DNA of 64,000 nucleotides from a virus: IMG/VR virus record IMGVR_UViG_3300009181_000044, positions 1 through 64,000 of that record; one strand, written 5' to 3'. This document shows, in pieces, positions 20,278 through 30,900 of the stretch. The notes under the pieces were generated by a model that was given only the letters and a program-made list of their open reading frames with translations, was not told the DNA's origin and did not search any database. The number at the start of each line of letters is the position of its first letter. Within the stretch, counting starts at the first letter, position 1. The position numbers and the translations under genes are program-made.

Positions 20278-20844
20278 ATGGGATTAAATCTAACAACTAG
20301 AGCAGACTATAAAGCCTATGTGGGTATAAAAAGTACAACTCAAGACGCAGTAATTGACGCACTAATACCAAGAGTATCAGACTTTGTTAAAAACTACTGC
20401 AAAAGAACTTTTGTAGATAATTGGGATACTGCAAGAGTAGAAGCATTTGACGGCGGGTTTGATAGACTTATCTTAGCTGAGAATCCAGTTAGAGCTATTT
20501 CTACAGTACAATACAGTATTGACTTTGGTCAAACATTTACAGCTTTAACACAATATACAGACTACGTTATTGATGGATATACGGTACGAAGCACACTATC
20601 TTCAGGATTTCCATACTTACTACGCGGCTATAAAGTCACTTATACTGGTGGATACGAAGATACTCCTCAAGACCTAGAGCTAGCAATCTTTGATTTAATG
20701 AGCTACTACCTAAAAAATGATAGTGCAGTACATAGTCAAAAACTACCAAGTCCAAATACTACACAGATACAGTATATTAACGATTCACAGTTACCGGCCC
20801 ATATTAAACGTGTACTAGACAGTTATCAGGCGGATTATACATAA
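20278..20844 (+). CDS. head-tail connector protein (gp6-like)
   Basis: 188 residues. LTTRADYKAYVGIKSTTQDA then VIDALIPRVSDFVKNYCKRT is the typical helical start of HK97 gp6-type adaptors; YKVTYTGGYEDTPQDLELAI then FDLMSYYLKND is the matching C-terminal helix. It binds below the portal ring. GAGAGG ribosome-binding site; overlaps the next gene by TAATGG. Confidence 0.85.
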   Translation: MGLNLTTRADYKAYVGIKSTTQDAVIDALIPRVSDFVKNYCKRTFVDNWDTARVEAFDGGFDRLILAENPVRAISTVQYSIDFGQTFTALTQYTDYVIDGYTVRSTLSSGFPYLLRGYKVTYTGGYEDTPQDLELAIFDLMSYYLKNDSAVHSQKLPSPNTTQIQYINDSQLPAHIKRVLDSYQADYT

Positions 20845-22241
20845 TGGCCAGTAAAGTAACTCTCAAAGATCTTATAAGCACACTAGATCCACAAATTAGG
20901 TCTAGCTTATTGTATGATACACGAACATTAGATTTAGACAAAAGACCGCACGTTTTAGATATTTCTAAAACGAGTTTACAGGTTAACAATCGTGGCAATA
21001 CTATTCCATCTTTTAACGAGTTATATAATACATTTATCGAAGTAGTAGCTAAAAAAGTACCGGCTTCTAGAACATTTAGTTCAATTGATCAGATACCAGG
21101 TAATTATTTTAAATCATCAAAACCTTATTTAATATATGTAAATAGTGGATCACTGCAGTTACTTTTGTCAATGTCTTTTAAGTCTATTCAAGAGTTTGTT
21201 AGTGATGTTGTCAGAGACCCTAAATTGGTTAAAACAGCATTTGGAGTACGAGAAAATAAAAAGCCAGAGTGGGAAGGTCAGCCAGTCGAAGACTGGAAAC
21301 TTGCCGGCACTACTAGCCTTTTAGACATAGGACATATTCCTAGTGCTGAATCTGCCGAATACTTTGTATCACCACTAGCACAAAAAATTGGCACAATTTT
21401 AGATAACTTTGAAGCAAGAGGTATTTCAGCTAATAGTGAGGCATATAAACTTGCGGTTGATAGTCTTAATAAAATAACAAGTATTCAAGCAAAAGTTGAT
21501 TACGAATTTAGAAACAGTACACCAGAAGTATTTCAAAAAGTAGAAAACCTATTTGGAACAATGTTTGTTGCAGTAACCATACAAACTTCCGATATTAACC
21601 AAAAAGAGTTTGGTGACAAAGAATTAAAGATATTTCAAGCATTTAAAGAAAAGCTAGCCATATACTTAGCAAAACCCAGTTTAGTTAAAAGTTACTTAGG
21701 TTTAAGTGGTTCAAATACCATATTACAAGATATAGAACAAGCTTTTGTTGATATATTAAAAACTGGTAAAAGTAAGTTAAAAATACACGCTAAACAAAAA
21801 AGTACTAAAGGCAAACAAACAAAAATTGGAGTAAGTAATAAACTACCAATAACTAGTACTATTAAATCAAAGATTGGTAAACCTGCAGCACCTGTTACTA
21901 AACAGCTTAATACCGTAAACTTACCTGTTCTTTTACTTTTTATAAATCAGCACCTACAAGATGTTATAAGCGCTAATATGGGTGACGGTTCCCGTAGCGA
22001 TATTTTAAACTACAGAACAGGTAGATTTGCTGCCTCTGCACAAGTTACGGCACTATCACAAAGTCGTGAAGGCCTGATAACTGCTTTTTATAGTTACATG
22101 AAGAATCCTTACGCAACTTTTAGTGACGGCGGCAAACAAGCAAGACCACGATCTAGAGATCCTAAACTGCTAATAGGTACTTCAATTAAAGAGATCGCTG
22201 CTCAGCAGGTAACAAATAGATTAAGGGCAGTATTAGTATGA
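20844..22241 (+). CDS. putative neck/tail completion protein
   Basis: 465 residues, large for this locus. The N-terminal 350 residues are helical and basic without known motifs; the C-terminal part (LNYRTGRFAASAQVTALSQS, FYSYMKNPYATFSDGG, RDPKLLIGTSIKEIAAQQV) matches a conserved pattern I associate with phage virion proteins between connector and tail terminator. Possibly a fused head-closure protein. Stop overlaps the next ATG (ATGA). Confidence 0.6.
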   Translation: MASKVTLKDLISTLDPQIRSSLLYDTRTLDLDKRPHVLDISKTSLQVNNRGNTIPSFNELYNTFIEVVAKKVPASRTFSSIDQIPGNYFKSSKPYLIYVNSGSLQLLLSMSFKSIQEFVSDVVRDPKLVKTAFGVRENKKPEWEGQPVEDWKLAGTTSLLDIGHIPSAESAEYFVSPLAQKIGTILDNFEARGISANSEAYKLAVDSLNKITSIQAKVDYEFRNSTPEVFQKVENLFGTMFVAVTIQTSDINQKEFGDKELKIFQAFKEKLAIYLAKPSLVKSYLGLSGSNTILQDIEQAFVDILKTGKSKLKIHAKQKSTKGKQTKIGVSNKLPITSTIKSKIGKPAAPVTKQLNTVNLPVLLLFINQHLQDVISANMGDGSRSDILNYRTGRFAASAQVTALSQSREGLITAFYSYMKNPYATFSDGGKQARPRSRDPKLLIGTSIKEIAAQQVTNRLRAVLV

Positions 22242-22675
22242 GTCGTAGAACATCAATAATAACAGCATTAGCCACAAAGTTAAATACAATTAACGGCACA
22301 AGTCCTTATAGCACTAACTTGTTTAGTAATGCTTATGCTAAATTAAAATTCTGGGATGAAGTAAATGACTTTCCGTCAGTTTATATGAGTCCAGGAATGG
22401 AGCAACGTGAATATCTTCCAGGAGATTTTGCCTGGGGATACTTAGGCGTATCAATAAAAGTTTATTGCAAAGGCGAAGATTGCCAACAGCAACTAGAACT
22501 TTTATTACAAGATATAGAAACTTGTGTAGATGCAAATCGTAGATTGGTTTATAATAGTACCAACAACTTTGAGACAACAGAGATATTGGTTCAAAGTATA
22601 ACTACCGATGAGGGCTTACTATACCCTTACGCAGTCGGTGAAATTAACTTGCAAGTCCGATATCAGGTCATGTGA
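22238..22675 (+). CDS. tail terminator/completion protein
   Basis: 145 residues. Helical start SIITALATKLNTINGT, central FPSVYMSPGMEQREYLPGDF and WGYLGVSIKVYCKGED, C-terminal strand VGEINLQVRYQVM: the alpha/beta layout of gpU-like tail terminators that cap the tail tube. Position directly before the tube gene supports this. Confidence 0.75.
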   Translation: MSRRTSIITALATKLNTINGTSPYSTNLFSNAYAKLKFWDEVNDFPSVYMSPGMEQREYLPGDFAWGYLGVSIKVYCKGEDCQQQLELLLQDIETCVDANRRLVYNSTNNFETTEILVQSITTDEGLLYPYAVGEINLQVRYQVM

Positions 22676-22750
22676 GCAACCATGCGGCAGTGCTAACAAC
22701 AGATAAATGTCTAGTTTATGTACTAAAGCATTAACAAAAAAGGAAATGAA

Positions 22751-23971
22751 ATGGCATTTAATTTAATTCGTAACGCCAGAGTATTCTTTACCACAAATAC
22801 TAACTCTTTTGGAGTAGTTAATACTGGTACAATGACCAGCACTAACACCTTTGAATTACAAGTTTTAGATGGTTTAAGTTTTACTCAGAACACAACAACA
22901 GAAACAATTACGCTAAACGAAGCAGGTGCAACACCTAATCGTGGTCAGCGTAACTTCAACACTGCCTTAGAGCCAGTTGACTTTTCGTTTAGTACTTATA
23001 TTCGCCCACGCGATCTTGACCCACAACCAAGTGGAACAGGCTCACACCAAGTTACTGCTGAAGAAAGACACTTGTGGAACGCAATGTTTGGCTACACAGC
23101 ACTAGGTGCCGCTGGCGCAACTGGTGCCGCAGGTCAAGCTTGGTCTGATGGTCCCGATGATGCAGTTACAACAAGCTACGCTACTGTAACACTAAGCAAT
23201 TCTAACAGAAATCAACTACTACAGTTTGGCTTAATTATTGTTCTAGATGACGCAACTTTTGTTATTGACAATTGCGTTATGGATACAGCAACCATGGACT
23301 TTGGTTTAGATACAATTGCTATGGTACAGTGGGCAGGTAAAGCTAGTGCTATTCGTCAGTTTGACAAAACTACATTAACTAACGGTTCTGGTATAGTTAC
23401 TGCAACAGCAGTAAACTCAAGTAATACACCGTTCACTGGTACCGCTGTTCTTAAAGATACACAAGCTGCTTATCTAGCTAATAAATTAAGCACAGTTACC
23501 CTAAAATCAGGTATCTCAGGTTCTGGCTCTACTTATGATATTGCCCTAACAGGTGGTTCAGTAACTATTGCTAACAATATCACGTACTTAACACCAAGTA
23601 ACTTGGGCGTTGTTAACCAGCCAATTACCTACTTTACAGGTACACGTTCTGTAACTGGATCTATTAATGCTTACCTACGTACTGGTTCACTAAGTGCAAC
23701 AGCACTTTATAATGCATTGGTTACAGCAAGTGCAACAGATGTTAACCCAGCGTATAACTTGTCTTTAAGTGTTGGTGGTAGCTCAAGCGCAACAACTCGC
23801 GTTGACTTGTTAATGCCAGCTGTTGTATTGCAGATTCCTACAATTGCAACTGAACAAGTTATTTCTACCACAATCGGATTTACTGCGCAAGGTTATGCCA
23901 GCACTTCATTCGACATTGGTGCAAACAACGAAATTGAACTTCGTTACTTCGTAGCTAATACTAACTATTAA
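22751..23971 (+). CDS. major tail tube protein
   Basis: 406 residues. Starts MAFNLIRNARVFFTTNTNSF and contains LNEAGATPNRGQRNFNTALE then PVDFSFSTYIRP, a pattern typical of tube subunits (beta sandwich and stacking loop). The C-terminal half (GTRSVTGSINAYLRTGSLSA, VVLQIPTIATEQVISTTIGF) looks like a second beta domain. GGAAATGAA ribosome-binding site, own terminator downstream: expected to be highly expressed. Confidence 0.85.
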   Translation: MAFNLIRNARVFFTTNTNSFGVVNTGTMTSTNTFELQVLDGLSFTQNTTTETITLNEAGATPNRGQRNFNTALEPVDFSFSTYIRPRDLDPQPSGTGSHQVTAEERHLWNAMFGYTALGAAGATGAAGQAWSDGPDDAVTTSYATVTLSNSNRNQLLQFGLIIVLDDATFVIDNCVMDTATMDFGLDTIAMVQWAGKASAIRQFDKTTLTNGSGIVTATAVNSSNTPFTGTAVLKDTQAAYLANKLSTVTLKSGISGSGSTYDIALTGGSVTIANNITYLTPSNLGVVNQPITYFTGTRSVTGSINAYLRTGSLSATALYNALVTASATDVNPAYNLSLSVGGSSSATTRVDLLMPAVVLQIPTIATEQVISTTIGFTAQGYASTSFDIGANNEIELRYFVANTNY

Positions 23972-23983
23972 TCATAGTTTTAT

Positions 23984-24016
23984 AGATGCCGGCACGATCA
24001 CCGGCATCTCTTTTTA
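23984..24016 (+). terminator. terminator after the tail tube gene
   Basis: AGATGCCGG/CCGGCATCT (23984-23992/24001-24009) followed by C and five T. Confidence 0.9.
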
Positions 24017-24049
24017 ACCATCCATATTAAATTAATAACAAGGGCAATA

Positions 24050-24466
24050 ATGTCTCAACTTTCTTTAAAATCAATGCTAGTACCAAGTAAAACCAATGTG
24101 GTTGAATACCCAGGTATGCCAGGCCTTGAAATTACTATCAACTTTTTAAGCCGAGAAATTTTACAAACAATTCGTAAAAAAGCAACTAAAACTAGTTTTA
24201 AGAATCGCCAAGCAGTCGAAGAACTGAATGACGATTTATTTCTGGACTTATATGTTCAGAACTCAATTAAAGGCTGGAAAGGATTTAAAATGTCCTATCT
24301 AGAACAACTAGCACCAGTTGAAGTGGCTGAAGGTGAAGCGGATACTGAACTAGAATATACACAAGACAATGCTCTCGCACTAATGAAAGCATCTAGTAGC
24401 TTTGACAGTTTTATTAGCGAACAGGTTACAGACCTGGGAAACTTTTCGACGAACAAACAGAGTTAG
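24050..24466 (+). CDS. tail assembly chaperone, short form (G-like)
   Basis: 138 residues ending at TAG 24464-24466. Acidic C-terminal half (EVAEGEADTELEYTQDNALA). Lies between tube and tape measure, the standard place of lambda G / GT chaperones. The last codons carry the slippery heptamer GGGAAAC, making a -1 shifted longer product. Confidence 0.85.
   Translation: MSQLSLKSMLVPSKTNVVEYPGMPGLEITINFLSREILQTIRKKATKTSFKNRQAVEELNDDLFLDLYVQNSIKGWKGFKMSYLEQLAPVEVAEGEADTELEYTQDNALALMKASSSFDSFISEQVTDLGNFSTNKQS
24436..24442 (+). promoter_or_regulatory. -1 programmed frameshift site GGGAAAC
   Basis: In the G frame the site reads G GGA AAC, an X-XXY-YYZ heptamer of the lambda GGGAAAG type. Slipping back one base continues at 24442 in the frame of the downstream ORF, which otherwise lacks an ATG. 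CGAC/GTCG (24447-24450/24466-24469 region) could form a weak downstream stem. Confidence 0.85.
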
Positions 24467-24840
24467 TCGTAAACTGTTTGGAAAACTACTTTCAAAACTC
24501 TGACGTTGGTATGACCAAGGATCAATATTTTGAAATGTGTGAAGCACTAAATACTGAACCAGTTGACTCAGATATACCAGTAGAATACTTAGACTTTCCT
24601 GTTGAAATACAGCAAGTTTTTAATATTTACTTTTTAATGAGCGACATATGGGATGGAATGAATGGAACCTATCAAGGTAAGAATACTTCAATAATTTTTG
24701 AACTATTGAATGTGTATGATATACCGCACGAAGATAGATTAATCTATTTAACGTTTATTCGTGCTATGGATAATATCCGTAAGCGACTGATAAATGAAAA
24801 GGTAAGACAAGCGCACGATAAAAAGCCCTCCACAAGTTAG
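24442..24840 (+). CDS. tail assembly chaperone T domain (made by -1 frameshift)
   Basis: Open frame continuing after the GGGAAAC slip: KLFDEQTELVVNCLENYFQN and about 112 more residues. The joined G-T product (24050-24442 plus 24442-24840) is 263 residues. The first in-frame non-ATG start (TTG 24478) has no ribosome-binding site. The T part is helical, with acidic patches and a basic end (RKRLINEKVRQAHDKKPS); it is expected to recruit the tape measure during tail assembly. Confidence 0.85.
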   Translation, partial: LFDEQTELVVNCLENYFQNSDVGMTKDQYFEMCEALNTEPVDSDIPVEYLDFPVEIQQVFNIYFLMSDIWDGMNGTYQGKNTSIIFELLNVYDIPHEDRLIYLTFIRAMDNIRKRLINEKVRQAHDKKPSTS

Positions 24841-24854
24841 TTGAGGGCTTTTTT
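24821..24854 (+). terminator. terminator overlapping the end of the chaperone
   Basis: AAAAGCCCTC (24821-24830)/GAGGGCTTTT (24843-24852) and a T run; the stem's first arm encodes the last residues of the T domain. Confidence 0.9.
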
Positions 24855-24874
24855 ATTGCTTGAAATTTTTTGGT

Positions 24875-24903
24875 TTGACAGTTTTTAGTCCACGTGATAT
24901 AAT
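24875..24903 (+). promoter_or_regulatory. promoter for the tape measure gene, TTGACA-17-TATAAT
   Basis: Consensus -35 (24875-24880) and -10 (24898-24903), spacer 17, directly after the terminator. Gives tail-tip genes an independent start. Confidence 0.85.
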
Positions 24904-24967
24904 GAGTGACAGTTATGAATATTTGCTGTAGAAGTGTTTCTACAGCCATATAATGCCGGGAGAATCC

Positions 24968-27900
24968 ATGAGCAATGAGACGATTAAAATTGGTATAGAC
25001 GTTAGTTCCAACGGAACCCTACCTAAAAGTGAAAAAGAAGCCGCCGCACTAAATAAGCAATTAGAAGCTTTGGCTAGAAATGCTGATCGCGCAAATAAAG
25101 CTCAGCAAGGTGGTACTGGCGGCAGCCGTAAAGCTGCGGCTACTATGGACAATACGGGCTATAGAAATTTACAAGGCACTGCTCAAACAAGCGGTGCTGA
25201 AGGACGAGACTTTGCAAAACAGTCGCAAGGTCTTGGTGGATTGGTACGTGTGTACGCTACCTTTGCTGCAAACATATTTGCTGTAAGTGCAGCATTTACT
25301 GCCTTGAAAGAAGCTGCAGCAACAGAAAACATGGTTAAAGGACTTGACCAACTAGGTGCAGCAAGCGGCCGTAATTTGGGTACGCTTTCTAAACAAATTG
25401 CCGCAAGTGTGGACGGAGCAGTATCACTTAGAGAAGCAATGACTTCTGTGGCTCAAGCTAGTTCTGCAGGTTTAAATACTAAACAAATAAAAGATTTAGC
25501 GTTAGTAGCCAATAAAGCATCTCAAGCTTTAGGCTTAAATATGTCTGATGCTATGAGCCGTCTAAGTCGCGGTATTAGCAAGATTGAGCCGGAACTATTA
25601 GACGAATTAGGTATTTTTGTTAAAGTTGATGAAGCAACGCAAAAGTATGCCTTAGCTGTTGGTAAAACTACAGCCTCATTATCAGACTTTGAAAAACGCC
25701 AAGCTTTTGCTAATGCAGTACTTGACCAAGCAAAAGAAAAATTTAGTGCTATTGACGTAGCCGCTAATCCTTATGATAAACTACTAGCCAGTGTTAAGAA
25801 TCTAGCAACAAGTGGATTAGAGCTAGTCAATACATTTTTAGCACCTGCTGTTAAATTTTTAGCTGAGTCTCCTACAGCTTTAGCAGTTGTTTTTGCTAGC
25901 ATTGCTGGAATACTATTAAAACAAGCACTGCCTGCATTAGGCGAATTTCGTCGTGGCATAGAGTCCACTAGAAAAGCATCGGCAGATGCGGCTGCTGCTT
26001 TTGCAAAAGCCTTCCCAGATACTTTCCAAGAAAAATTACTTCGTCAGTTTCAAATACCAGATCTAGAAAAATCTGTAGCTAGAGCAGAAGCAAATTTAAA
26101 TAGACTAAACAAAAACCCAGCACTTGATAAAACACTTGCTAATAATTTATCTAGTGCTATTGCTGCAGACCCTAAAGCGCTAGCCAGTGCTAAAGAAATA
26201 TTAGAAAATCGTAATAAAATTATTGAAACCGGTAAAAAAGGCAGTGCGCAAGCAACAGCTGCTCAAATTGAGAATGCTAGAGCAGATAAACTACAGCTAG
26301 AAGGAGCTATTGCAGTTTATAAAGCTAAACTTGATCTAATAAAAGCCAACAGCTTATTAACGGCAGGACAAGATAAGATGGAAACAAAGGCAGGAGCCCC
26401 TATTAGTAAGTGGGACCCTGAAACTTTAGCTTTAGCAAGATATATAAAATTACGAAAAGAAGTTACTAAAAGTGAATTAATTTCAGGTGCAGCCGAAACT
26501 GCTTCTATTTTAGGAGTTAGAGCTGCTTGGTCAGAACTTCATGCAAATGTACAAAAAGAAGGCTTGGGAACTTGGGATAAATATACTACGCTTGCCAAAG
26601 GCACACTAGCTGCCGTAACTACAAGAATTATGGGAATTGTGGGTGCGCTAGGCACTCTAGGACAAATGGCAGGTGCTGCTATAGCAGTATTTTCACTAAT
26701 TGACTCTTTTGCATCAAGCGCTACAAAAGAAGTAGAAGCTTTTAATGCTGCAACCGATGCTACTAAAGCAGCATTAAAAGGCGTAAACGATACGTACGAT
26801 CTATATCTTATAAAGAAAAAAGAAAGTTTTAGTCTTGAAAGTATTTCTGCATTTACAAACGCACTAGGCGGACTAACAGATGCGTTTGAAAGCCAGATAT
26901 TAGCGGTTAGAAAGTTTGATGCAGCTGCAAATGACTGGGATAGATTTAAAGACAGTTTTGCTAGTTTATTTGGTGGCGGTAATGCCAATAAGTTAAAACA
27001 AGGTGCAAAAGATACTGTTCAGGGCGTGTTAAAGTCACTAGAATTTAGCTCTTATAAGAAACAAGATGAAAGTCTGCTAGCTAGTGTTTTAGGGCTAGAT
27101 GACCCTAAACTTTTGTATGATACAAAAGCACTAGATAAAGCACTAGAAGCAATACCGGATGCTGAATTACTAAGAAAACTGGATCAAGTAAAAGCAACGG
27201 TACAAGGTATTAGAGAGCAAGAAGAGTATGCAACAAATGCTGCAAAAGCTTTTGCAGAAAGTTTAGGCACAATTGGTAAAATTACTGATCAGATGATTCA
27301 AGCTAATGCTTTTACAGATCTTCAAGGTAAACTAGGAGTAGAATTAGTAAATGCTTCAGATAGGTTTGCTCAGTCTTTACAAGACCCACTAAAAGCTTTA
27401 GAAGCGATAGCCAAACTTAGTAAGGATCCTAAAGCTTTAGCTGCTTTAAATATTACTGATTTGACAGAATTAGCACAAGCTGCAAAATTTGAAAGAGAAA
27501 TTAGCGTTGCTACTAAAGAAAGAGTTGAAGCTGAAAAAGAACTAGAACAAGCAAAAGCAGGCAAAGGTAAGCTTAGTACTGCTCCTGATGCAGGAACTTT
27601 TGGACAGGGTGGAGTAGGTTTTCTAGAAACTACAAAGCAAAGAGACATAGAAAACGCAAATGCTGCACTACAAAAAGCAATTAGTCAGGTAGAGAAAGCT
27701 CAAAAAGAAGGAGCTAACTTTGCTATTAGTCAAGTTGGTTTAATAGATAAGATTGCTAGTGCTGGACTTGAGAAAATTGAATTAGGGTTGAAGAAAACAA
27801 AAGAACTTGCAGCTATATCTCTTGCACGAGCACAACTAAGTTTTGCAGCATCTGCAGGATTTGACACGTCTAACGATGAATACAAGTTACGTATACAAGA

Positions 27901-30900
27901 GCTAAAAATACAAGAAAGTTTAATAGAAGCTAGTTATAATGCACAAATTATAACGCAGAAAAATACTGATGCATTAGGCTTACTGAGCGCAGCATTGCAG
28001 CAACAAGTAGCAACCGCAATGAAAGAGAAAACTGGCGCTAAACCAGAAGAAATTGCATTAGCTGAAACTATGTTAAAGCAAGCAGAAGGTGCTATACTTA
28101 AACTTACTGCAAAAAGCCTACTACAAGAAGGCATGAGTGTTAGTAGTATTCGCTCAACACTGGGTGAAAGAGAAGACGGTGTTCCCAGTGAAAAAATAAA
28201 ACTAGCTCTTTTACAGGCACAAGCTTCTCAAAGAGCCGATAATTTGGCTAAAGCTCAGCGAGAAGCTCAACTTGAACAAATTGGTGTTGACAGACAAATA
28301 GCTGGTTATGATAAAGAAGCAAAAGCTAAGAATTATCAGCTTAAAATAACACAAGACGCGATAGCAATTAGTAAAACTAGGTTAGAGATAGAAGGCCAAC
28401 TACTTGGTATATACGAACAAGTAAATGCTTATAGCTCAGAAGAAATTATTAAGTTAAAAACTGCTAATCAGCAGGCAAAAGATAACGCTGATTTTGCTAG
28501 CAAACAGGCGCAACTTGATAAAGAATTGCGCGATTTAAATGATGCAGCTAAAATAGCTACTATAACAAACGAAAAACAACAATTAGCTTTATTGACTGCA
28601 CAAAACAAAGAAAAACAAGTTAACTTAGACTTAGAAAAGGCTACTAAAGTATTTGGTCAAGAAATAGCTGATATTAAAGCACGATCAGCAATAGCACAGG
28701 CTAAATTAGCTTTACAAACAAGTTTAGAAGCAGAAAAACTAAGATTAACTAATTCTCTTGAAGAAGCCAAACTTAGCAATAAACAGCGCGAAATAGAACT
28801 AAAATTACAGTTAAATCAACTAGACGAAATTACTGCTAATAGACTTAGAACTCAAAACGATTTAGCCTCACAAAACCTAAAGTTTACTGAACAAGATTTA
28901 AAACTTAAGTCAGACTTATTGCAAAAAGAAGAAGCCGCAAGACAAGCACAAAAGATATTTGATGCTGCAGCTGCACAAGCTGTTGCAAATCCAACCGAAG
29001 CAAGCACGGGTGCTTTAGCTAGTGCAGGTGAAGGGTTAACCAATGCTCAAAAACAAGTTGACGTAAGTACGCAAGCAATTAGCATTAATAATCAAGTAAA
29101 CGAAACTGTTAAAACAGGTATCCAACTACAAGCTGAATTAAACGAAAAATTATTAAGACAAGCTGAACACCTAAAACTAGTTCAAAGTACCGCAGAAAGT
29201 TTAGGCGTAGTATTTGGCGAAACAGGTAAAGCTATGGGCGATACCTTAACTGCATTTGATGCATTACAAACTAACCAGAAAAATCGTGCTGAGCAACTTA
29301 AAAATGCTGCAGGCGATGAAGCACGTCAAGCTGAACTTAAAAAGCAATTTGCTAAAGAAGAAGTTGGAGATCAAGCAAGGGTTATCGGTGCCGCAAAAGG
29401 TATGTTTGATAAAAAGAGCTTAATATACAAACAGCTAGAAGGAATTGAAAAAGCTTATCACTTATTTAAATTAGGCACATTTATAGCAGAAACAGCTATG
29501 AGTGCCTGGGCTACTGCAATGCAGATTAAAGATACAGTTACTAAGACCATGGCTGCACAAACAGAAGGGGTTGCACAAGGTGCTCTAGCTGTTATAAAAT
29601 CTTTAGCCAGCTTACCATTTCCAGCTAACTTAGCTGCGGGAGCTGTAACGGCAGCAGTTGTAGCAGCTTTACTGAGTAAACTTGGCAGCGGTGGTCCTTC
29701 GGTTAGTACAGGCGGTTCGTTTGCCATGAACAGTGCACAAATGCAAGAAACACAAGGTACTGGAACAACTTACGATGCTAGCGGCAATAAGATTGAAACT
29801 GGTGGTGGAGTATTTGGTGATAGTACCTCAAAAGTTGATAATATCAATAAGTCTTTAGAAATTATCAGAGATAATTCTGTAGATGGATTGGCATATGATG
29901 ACAGGTTACTAAAATCATTTGAGCGTGTAGCTAATGCTATGACTGGTGCAGCTCAGGCAATTTACACAATTCCTGGACTTCGTCAGGGCGGTAAGTTTGG
30001 TACCCAAGCGGGAGAAATTAGTTCTGCTTCAGGCTGGAACAGCATTCCTCTCATTGGTGGACTATTGGGCAATATTTTTGGTGGCGGAACTAGCGCAGCT
30101 ACAAGTATTGAAAGTTCAGGTATACAATTACGCGGTAGTTTAGAACAAATTATTACAGATACTAGCAATAGTATTAAACAATATAAAGATGTTTTACAAC
30201 AATTTCACCGTGATGGAGGCTGGTTTGGTCAAGACGATGATTGGACAGTGAGATGGCGTGAAACTATGACAATTAAAAGCGAAGTGGGGGATGCCATTAA
30301 AGACATATTTGTTGAGTCCAAAAATATGTTTATTGAAGTAGGTAAAAGTGCTGGAGTTAGTGTTTCTCAAGTACAACGAGCATTTGAGACTTTAGCAACT
30401 AATCTTGATCTAGATTTGCGTGGATTGACTGGCGATCAGATTGTAAAAGAACTAAACGCAGTTATTGGTAGTAAGCTAGATGAGGCAGCCAAAATTTTAT
30501 TTTCAAGTTTTGATAAATATAAAAAGTTTGGTGAAAGTTACTTAACTACTGTAGTCAGAGTTGTTGATGCTAATACTAAAATTCAGCAAGTTCTTACAAA
30601 TATTGGTATTGATAAACTTGTAACCGGGTTATTTGATATAACTGAAGCAATGGTTACTACTGCCGGAGGTCTAGATAAGTTTATTAGTCAATATGATTTC
30701 TTTAAATCTAATTTCTTAAGTGCAACAGAGCAACTAGTTCCTGTACAAAAAGCAGTAAACTATGAATTAGATAGACTAAAAATTACTACTGCAACTAGCC
30801 GCGAAGGTTTTGCAGCATTAATAAGATCATTAGACGTTACTACCCAAACGGGTCGCGATACTTATCAAGCTTTAATGAATTTAGCTCCTGGAATTGATCA

